Origin: an uncultured Blautia sp.
GTDB lineage: Bacteria > Bacillota > Clostridia > Lachnospirales > Lachnospiraceae
Length of the DNA: 37,037 nt
Direction of reading: 5' to 3'
Assembly: GCA_946538475.1 (NCBI GenBank)
Contig: CAMNGN010000003.1
Span: 1-37,037 of the forward strand
Every line of letters starts with the position of its first letter. Within the stretch, counting starts at the first letter, position 1. The notes beneath the pieces were generated by a model that was given only the letters and a program-made list of their open reading frames with translations, did no database searches and was not told where the DNA came from. A program made the translations under genes and the position numbers. Shown here in pieces: positions 33,101 to 37,037 of this stretch.

Positions 33101-34793
33101 GCCTTCTGTCCGCCACGATCATCAGATAACCCGGAACCTGCTTACCTCCGGTTCCCTTTCCTCCGTTTGCCCGCAGCCTTCTGCGGAACACCGACGTCAG
33201 TTCAAAAAAAATGTCTCCTGCATCGTTCTTTCCCGTCACGATATATCTGGTTTTTCTGTCCTCGTCCCACACATGAGGAAGCCACTTTGCAAAGGACCAG
33301 AATTTTCTCATATCCGGATCGTCACCGTCATACACAAGCACGATCTTCACATCGGTATAGCACATATTTGCCGCCGTCTGCAGGACAAGAAGCCTGGCAG
33401 GTATGCATGCTCTGAGCAGGGAATTATCGCCGGTGATGCCGATCTGTCTGTATTTGACCGTATCAACGAATACCGGCACTCTGTGCAGAGTCTCAAAGTT
33501 CTTTTTGATCATCATCGGTTTTTCTGCCAGTTCATCGGGCCGCATCCTGAATTTTTCTTTCGGGACAGAGATAGTCACCTGAAAAGGAATATCTCCCGGC
33601 CCTATACGTCTGAGTGCATGATCCTCCTGATCGGTGTTCCTGCTCCACAGGTAGGGGGATTCGGGCCCCCAGCCCAGAACCTCCGACGCGGAAGGGTACA
33701 TTTTCAGCATGATCTCACGATTGCTGCGGTATTTTTTGAGGATCTCCTCTTTCTTGTCCAGAAGATAGCTGCTGTATGTTTCAAATCGAAGTTCTTCCTC
33801 TTCTGCAGCCTCTTTTCTCCGTCTTTTTCTGTTCATGAGTGCCCAGAATACACCTACCATAGCGGCAGTTCCCGCCATCACGATCCCCGAATACAGGAAC
33901 AGGCCCGATCTGCCTCCTGTCTGTGAGGCGGCATACATCATCATGAAGCTGCCGCATATCATCGGCAGGACCATGGTAAACGAAGGGCCGATCGCATAAA
34001 ACAACGGGGCTTCCTCCCTGTTCGGCATTTCGGGAGGTTCCTCGATCTCCACGGTTCCCGTATCGGGAAGAAGCACACTTCGCGGAGACCGATGAAACAG
34101 GCCGGACCGGTCCTCGTCAGCCGATGTTTCGGGAAAACATGCCCTGTCTTCGGTTATGGTTTTTTCCGCCGCATGTATCCCGCATTGCACAGATACCGCG
34201 TTCCCGCCGGCATACACGGCGATATACTTTCCCAGGTACAGGATCCTGAGTCCCAGAATGTTGATGCTGTCCCCGAACTTCAGTTCTCTTTCCGTTCTTA
34301 TGAATTCGCCGTTGATATACAGTCCGTTTCTGCTTCGGCTTACGATCTTTGCGTTTTCTTCCGTGATGTTCAATATCGCATGTTCTCTTGCCACAAGGTT
34401 AAGGCGGCTGTATACGATCTCGCTCTCCGGATCTCTCCCTATGTGTATCTCCCTGCCCGGTTCCGTCAGGTATCTTCGATAAGGGACGATCGGATTTTCC
34501 ATGTTTGACACCAGAAGGCTTACAACCTCTGCTTTTCCGGTCACAATGCGGTAAACATCTCCTTCTTTCAGAGGCAAAGGAGAACTGCTCTTCTCTTTCC
34601 CTTCGAAAACGCTGTACAGATCTCCCGGGCTTATCCTCCAGATGCCGGAAAGATTATCCAGAGATAACGGAAGATCCGCCGAGAGGCCAAAGACCGAACG
34701 CGAGAGAACGATCACGTGATCGATATTGATCTCCGCGGGGAGAAGAAATTCTCTGAAGGATTCCGTCGTGTAGGCGGAGAGGATCATTCCCAT
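30114..34793 (-). CDS. EssC-like FtsK/SpoIIIE ATPase, motor of a type VII secretion system
   Basis: The 1,559-residue membrane ATPase powers WXG100 export. Order: an N-terminal FHA-like region (1-95), a second FHA domain (about 112-190; IHIGRDPESEIVY, REHAILNI, RNGLYINGEFI), two membrane helices (about 265-320) and three ATPase domains. D1 has Walker A GMTGSGKSE (about 719-727) and Walker B LIVIDEFAEL (about 825-834), both complete. D2 has GTVVSGKST (about 1058) but IIIDNYA lacks the catalytic Glu. D3 has GDRRSGKTN (about 1347) with ITDLEW. This is the EssC layout of Firmicutes, where D1 is the active engine. The ATG at 34793 follows GGGAGG and overlaps the preceding FHA gene by 10 bases. Confidence 0.94.
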   Translation of the reverse strand: MGMILSAYTTESFREFLLPAEINIDHVIVLSRSVFGLSADLPLSLDNLSGIWRISPGDLYSVFEGKEKSSSPLPLKEGDVYRIVTGKAEVVSLLVSNMENPIVPYRRYLTEPGREIHIGRDPESEIVYSRLNLVAREHAILNITEENAKIVSRSRNGLYINGEFIRTERELKFGDSINILGLRILYLGKYIAVYAGGNAVSVQCGIHAAEKTITEDRACFPETSADEDRSGLFHRSPRSVLLPDTGTVEIEEPPEMPNREEAPLFYAIGPSFTMVLPMICGSFMMMYAASQTGGRSGLFLYSGIVMAGTAAMVGVFWALMNRKRRRKEAAEEEELRFETYSSYLLDKKEEILKKYRSNREIMLKMYPSASEVLGWGPESPYLWSRNTDQEDHALRRIGPGDIPFQVTISVPKEKFRMRPDELAEKPMMIKKNFETLHRVPVFVDTVKYRQIGITGDNSLLRACIPARLLVLQTAANMCYTDVKIVLVYDGDDPDMRKFWSFAKWLPHVWDEDRKTRYIVTGKNDAGDIFFELTSVFRRRLRANGGKGTGGKQVPGYLMIVADRRQVENEAIGTYMYDHAAECGLTTVFAAASPYDLPNSCDLFVENSSAFTGMYSADARNVRIHAEFDPVTSEECEKFSRRISGLKVQHSRGKGKIPHSVSFLQMYDAACVEDLKAGQRWLKNRTNENIRAMIGRKAGEAPMYLDIHEKYHGPHGLVAGMTGSGKSEALQTFILSLAVNYSPDDIAFFIIDYKGGGLANLFEGLPHLAGSISNLSGSSIHRAMVSIKSENRRRQQLFNSVQVNHIDAYTGMVKRGICKEPVPHLLIVIDEFAELKKEEPDFMRELISVAQVGRSLGVHLILATQKPGGVVDENIRSNSRFRLCLRVQNRQDSLDMLGRPDAAELTNVGRCCFQVGNDEIFEQFQTAYSGAAYSEDAADKEPRVRLLTLCGRPVTAALTKRTGEGKRKTELEKVTEYLIRTAEAQGYGKSRLLWLPPLKEKISLNELSSCETEGTTLSDRQADTGEIIVPVGMADLPDEQAQRVLKISFPEAGNMAVCGTVVSGKSTFLQTVICSLISSCPPSRVIVYGIDYSGRSMQEFIEAPHVGGMMHETDTEKTGRFFNMMMSMAEKRKDLFRGGNFTEYIRAGMPDIPAVFIIIDNYASFREKTADIYEPVIMQLSREGNRLGIFLIISAAGFGMNEIGNRLRENMRTVISLGMTDRFACAELFRMVRTETVPSPGIRGRGLAIYEGKLREFQAALAIGDADDYERSEYIHTLCRKLREKYPGETAPRVPDIPEKPVFDDFVSDTKVVEMLKSPALLPVGYRSYDAGIYALNLQKTFCFLVTGDRRSGKTNFLRVAAECALLKGMEVLVIDSPERHLLSCADKENLYYASGEEQTFSCFSEKLTPMLEERSLAIKKTGSGPRKEGKEMPFSPVLLLITDLEWLLTTACRSERNMKGFLEMLFEKGAGYGIVVLAELSLEKKSGVQVLPAFKSFNSGKAGIHFGGKTAGNTLLNYDHLDYRQQNKAQKPGVGLLPEINGESMKGSIIVPYYGRFTE

Positions 34794-35245
34794 GCGCGTA
34801 CCTCCCACAGGATCTCCACCTCCAGCCTGACATCACCGATATGGAGCACGTCTCCGTCCTGCAGGAGGCAGGGCCGCTCGGTCAGCACACGCTTTTTTCC
34901 GTTCCGCATGATAACAGTGGGATTCGTCCTTCCCAGATTTCTGATATAGTACCCGTCTTCGGCGGTGAAAATTTCGAACTGGCTCCGGGAGCAGAATCGG
35001 CTGACAAAGCGAATGTCCGAAGTCTGTTCCCTTCCGGCTCGAATATAATCCACGTTTTCAAAATCTTCTGTCCGGGACTTTCCACTATCGCGGATCCGCA
35101 CTCTGAGTCTGTGCATTTCGGGGTGATGAGTCCGCTCGGGCGATACATTTATTTCATCGGACTGCAGATCGTTTTCCAGCATACCGGCAAGAAGGTTCAC
35201 CCTCTCCGAGGCCTTTTTCCGGGATACCCTGCGCTCTCTCATCAT
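34784..35245 (-). CDS. Small FHA-domain protein of the type VII locus
   Basis: The 153-residue soluble protein has a basic N-terminal helix (1-50), then an FHA domain (about 62-145): IRAGREQTSDIRFVSRFCSR, SRSQFEIF, YYIRNLGRTNPT and LLQDGDVLHIGDVRLEVEI. FHA domains bind phospho-threonine peptides. The usual His of the SxxH motif is Gln here (SRSQ), while the downstream GRTNPT loop is kept. It overlaps the VWA-FHA gene end (ATGA) and the EssC-like gene start, so all three are coupled. No Ser/Thr kinase is in the window. Confidence 0.82.
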   Translation of the reverse strand: MMRERRVSRKKASERVNLLAGMLENDLQSDEINVSPERTHHPEMHRLRVRIRDSGKSRTEDFENVDYIRAGREQTSDIRFVSRFCSRSQFEIFTAEDGYYIRNLGRTNPTVIMRNGKKRVLTERPCLLQDGDVLHIGDVRLEVEILWEVRAWE

Positions 35246-36747
35246 ATCGGTTCTCCCGCTTCCACACGTACGGTCATTTCGGTGTTGCCAAAACGAAGAA
35301 GATCTCCGGTCCTGATTTCCAGTGCCTCATTCACTTTTGAACGGTTGAGCCATGTTCCGTTGGTCGATGCCAGATCCTCCAGCAGTATTCTTCCTTCATG
35401 GTTTGAGAGTCTGGCATGCGTCCGCGAGACGGTCGGATCTTTTTTCAGGACAAGTGCATTCTGTTTTTCGCTGCTTCCCAGGGTAACCGTATCGGCGACA
35501 TCTGTCTTTAGTACATTATCCCGACAGGCAGTGTCCGTAAGGATGACTGTTACGCTTTTTTTCGGTTCCGGGCGCCCGAACATCATCTGTGTTTCAAATG
35601 TTTCGTCTTCTTCTGCTTCCGGTCTCTCCACGTAGATCTCTGTGTTCTCGAAGTCAGGAGTATCCGGTATGATCCCGGATGTTTCTTCAGAGCGATCCCC
35701 GCTTTTCCTTTTTCGCAGAAGCAAAAAGACAATGATCCCTGCAAAAAGGACAGCTCCTGCACCTCCTGCGATCACAGGAAGGCCGGGCATGGGAATCTCA
35801 TGAAGGATCTGAGCAATGTGTTCCGTTTTTGACTCGTTGTGATACGTAATGACCGTCGGTTCCGGAGCCGTCGTGGCTGTGGGCCCGGGAACCGGCGTAG
35901 GACTTGGCTCTGCCGTAGGTAAAGCTTTCTGCGGCATGCGTATGTCTTTGGAAATGTGATAAGAATTACCGGCGGAAAGAAATTCCGCGCAGATCGATTT
36001 TGTGCTGCCGTCCAGCACGGTTTGCGGAAGGTCCGCTTCCAGATACATGGCGTTATAGTCTGCCAGTACCTTTTCCATGATAGTCTGCTCGGCATCCGGC
36101 GCATCGAGCAGATCGAAGCTTCCATATTTGCGGCCCAGTACCGCCATGGATTTCAGGCCTTCGGCATCTTTGCTGTCCCAAAGGACGCCTATACAATGCA
36201 GCATGACCGGAGAGTTCTGCAGCATCTCCCCCGCCTCCTCAAGGGTGGCGGCCCCGTTTTCGGAAATGTCGCCCCCGTCGGAGATAAGTATGATGCGTGT
36301 AAAACCTTCCTCGTCCTGTGTCTGCTGCAGCGCCTGCATCAGAGCATTTACGGTATCGGTGCTGCGGTCCTCCCGCACTATGCTCTGCGCCGCGCTGTCA
36401 AGCATCTCATAATCTGAGCTGTATCTGTCAGCTTCTTCGGTCACTGCAGTCAGTTCAGAATCAAATGTCACCAGACGGAACATTTCGCCATCTGTATGTC
36501 CGGCAATGATGTTACGAACCAGCTCCCGGCAGCGTTCAAAATCCTTGATGGAATTTGAATTGTCCACCATGAGGAGGGTTTTGAATCCGTCCGTCCCCAG
36601 TACCTTTCCCTGTCCCGTGACAGGACATTCCTCCGTCCCTGCCAGCACACGAAGCTCCTCTGCGGACGACAGCTCTTCTGTCCCGGTTATATAGAGGCGA
36701 ATGCTCCCGGCTTCGCTGATACAATATTCTGAAATCGTTGATTGCAC
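35242..36747 (-). CDS. VWA-TM-FHA membrane protein of the type VII locus
   Basis: The roughly 501-residue protein has an N-terminal von Willebrand A domain (about 50-240) with MIDAS residues DNSNS (about 62-66) and ILISDGGD, a Pro/Thr-rich stalk (about 275-300), one membrane helix (about 325-345) followed by RKRK, and a C-terminal FHA domain (about 420-495; TVSRTHARL, ASTNGTWLN) with intact SRxH. The positive-inside rule puts FHA in the cytoplasm and VWA outside, yet no signal peptide is seen. I chose GTG at 36747 because GGGAGG lies 5-6 bases upstream; an ATG at 36774 has none. It opens the operon. It might stand in for EssB, another single-span T7SS protein (inference). Confidence 0.78.
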   Translation of the reverse strand: MQSTISEYCISEAGSIRLYITGTEELSSAEELRVLAGTEECPVTGQGKVLGTDGFKTLLMVDNSNSIKDFERCRELVRNIIAGHTDGEMFRLVTFDSELTAVTEEADRYSSDYEMLDSAAQSIVREDRSTDTVNALMQALQQTQDEEGFTRIILISDGGDISENGAATLEEAGEMLQNSPVMLHCIGVLWDSKDAEGLKSMAVLGRKYGSFDLLDAPDAEQTIMEKVLADYNAMYLEADLPQTVLDGSTKSICAEFLSAGNSYHISKDIRMPQKALPTAEPSPTPVPGPTATTAPEPTVITYHNESKTEHIAQILHEIPMPGLPVIAGGAGAVLFAGIIVFLLLRKRKSGDRSEETSGIIPDTPDFENTEIYVERPEAEEDETFETQMMFGRPEPKKSVTVILTDTACRDNVLKTDVADTVTLGSSEKQNALVLKKDPTVSRTHARLSNHEGRILLEDLASTNGTWLNRSKVNEALEIRTGDLLRFGNTEMTVRVEAGEPI

Positions 36748-36780
36748 CGCAACCTCCCTTCCTGTGGATACCATAGGAAA

Positions 36781-36809
36781 AGAGTACCGGATGTTTTGTG
36801 CATAGTCAA
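36781..36809 (-). promoter_or_regulatory. Possible promoter of the type VII operon
   Basis: Minus strand: -35 TTGACT (36804-36809), 17-base spacer, -10 TACTCT (36781-36786). The -35 is good, the -10 poor, so an activator may be needed. Confidence 0.4.
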
Positions 36810-36828
36810 CATTTTTTCATCGCAAAAT

Positions 36829-36873
36829 CTGTCATTTGTTGGTGGTTTCGACATATTTCGACAAATGAAACAG
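36829..36873 (-). repeat. Inverted repeat with inner direct repeats upstream of the type VII operon
   Basis: TCATTTGT (36832-36839) and ACAAATGA (36861-36868) are perfect inverted copies, extended by CTG/CAG with a bulge. Inside are two TTTCGAC copies (36846-36852 and 36856-36862) with a 10-base period, one helical turn. It could be a regulator site about 20-70 bases upstream of the -35, or a weak terminator of the isomerase gene (minus-strand tail ATTTTGCG). Confidence 0.55.
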
Positions 36874-36901
36874 GGAGAGTCAATGGGGACGGCTCTCTCT
36901 A

Positions 36902-37037
36902 TCATCTGCAGACGATATCTACCGGCACATTGAAGATCTTTGCAACCTTCAGGATGGTGTCGATATGACGGCCGACTGCGGCTGCCATATGATGGGTCGG
37001 GCCTGCCTCGCTCCAGCGGTTGCAGAATTCTCTTGCA
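36902..37037 (-). CDS. L-fucose/L-arabinose isomerase-family protein (partial, last 44 residues)
   Basis: Only the C-terminus is in the window: ARE, then FCNRWSEAGPTHHMAAAVGR and a helical end finishing VDIVCR, then TGA. The NRW-EAGPTHH motif followed by a GRHxDTILKVAKIF helix is typical of the C-terminal domain of fucose isomerase-like sugar isomerases. Substrate cannot be judged from this piece. It marks the right border of the type VII locus. Confidence 0.75.
   Translation of the reverse strand, partial: AREFCNRWSEAGPTHHMAAAVGRHIDTILKVAKIFNVPVDIVCR

Overview
The window reads as a chromosome segment of a Gram-positive Clostridia, most probably a Lachnospiraceae-type gut anaerobe. This rests on the gene content (one-chain PurL, CarD, FtsEX with an S41 protease, MurT/GatD, rubredoxin, choline-binding-type cell-wall hydrolases, DUF1002 and DUF5685 proteins, bL17 with a long insertion), on the strong AGGAGG-type ribosome binding sites and on a tRNA gene without an encoded CCA. 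Species cannot be named from sequence alone. Every convincing gene lies on the minus strand, so transcription runs from high to low coordinates. Both ends are cut: an S41 peptidase at the left and a sugar isomerase at the right.

Layout, left to right. 1-2062: S41 peptidase, ftsX and ftsE, tightly coupled and directly downstream of a tRNA-Met gene that has a perfect consensus promoter and a terminator. 2313-7953: CarD, PurL, an Mrp-type Fe-S carrier ATPase and a CsoR-type metal sensor with a His-rich tail. 8130-10341: an orphan sugar-binding lipoprotein, a WYL-family-like regulator reduced to HTH plus WCX, and rubredoxin. 10494-12550: the GatD/MurT lipid II amidation enzyme. 12643-16138: the alpha-type ribosomal operon rpmJ-rpsM-rpsK-rpsD-rpoA-rplQ. 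16303-21427: three secreted NlpC/P60 cell-wall hydrolases, one behind an exact WalR-type box. 21552-24293: a J-domain protein, a DUF5685 protein and an RlmI-like rRNA methyltransferase. 24416-27826: a DUF1002 protein with a long acidic tail and the MgtE magnesium transporter, which has a structured leader of about 240 nt.

28124-36747 is the most unusual part: a nine-gene type VII (WXG100/ESX-like) secretion operon. In transcription order it encodes a VWA-TM-FHA protein, a small FHA protein, an EssC-like FtsK/SpoIIIE ATPase with N-terminal FHA region, a YukD/EsaB-like ubiquitin-fold protein and five different WXG100 proteins. The canonical Firmicutes membrane partners EssA, EssB/YukC and EsaA/YueB and any LXG toxin are absent from the locus; it is bounded by mgtE and a sugar isomerase. 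The VWA/FHA pair may replace the missing membrane parts.

A second candidate for something undescribed is the mgtE leader. It has a strong promoter, repeats near the start site, a 32-codon upstream ORF with an acidic/proline stretch whose ribosome binding site can pair with its own 3' end, and a hairpin that covers the mgtE ribosome binding site. I could not match it to the M-box consensus. No CRISPR array, insertion sequence, rRNA gene or prophage was seen, and no gene-free stretch exceeds 300 bases.
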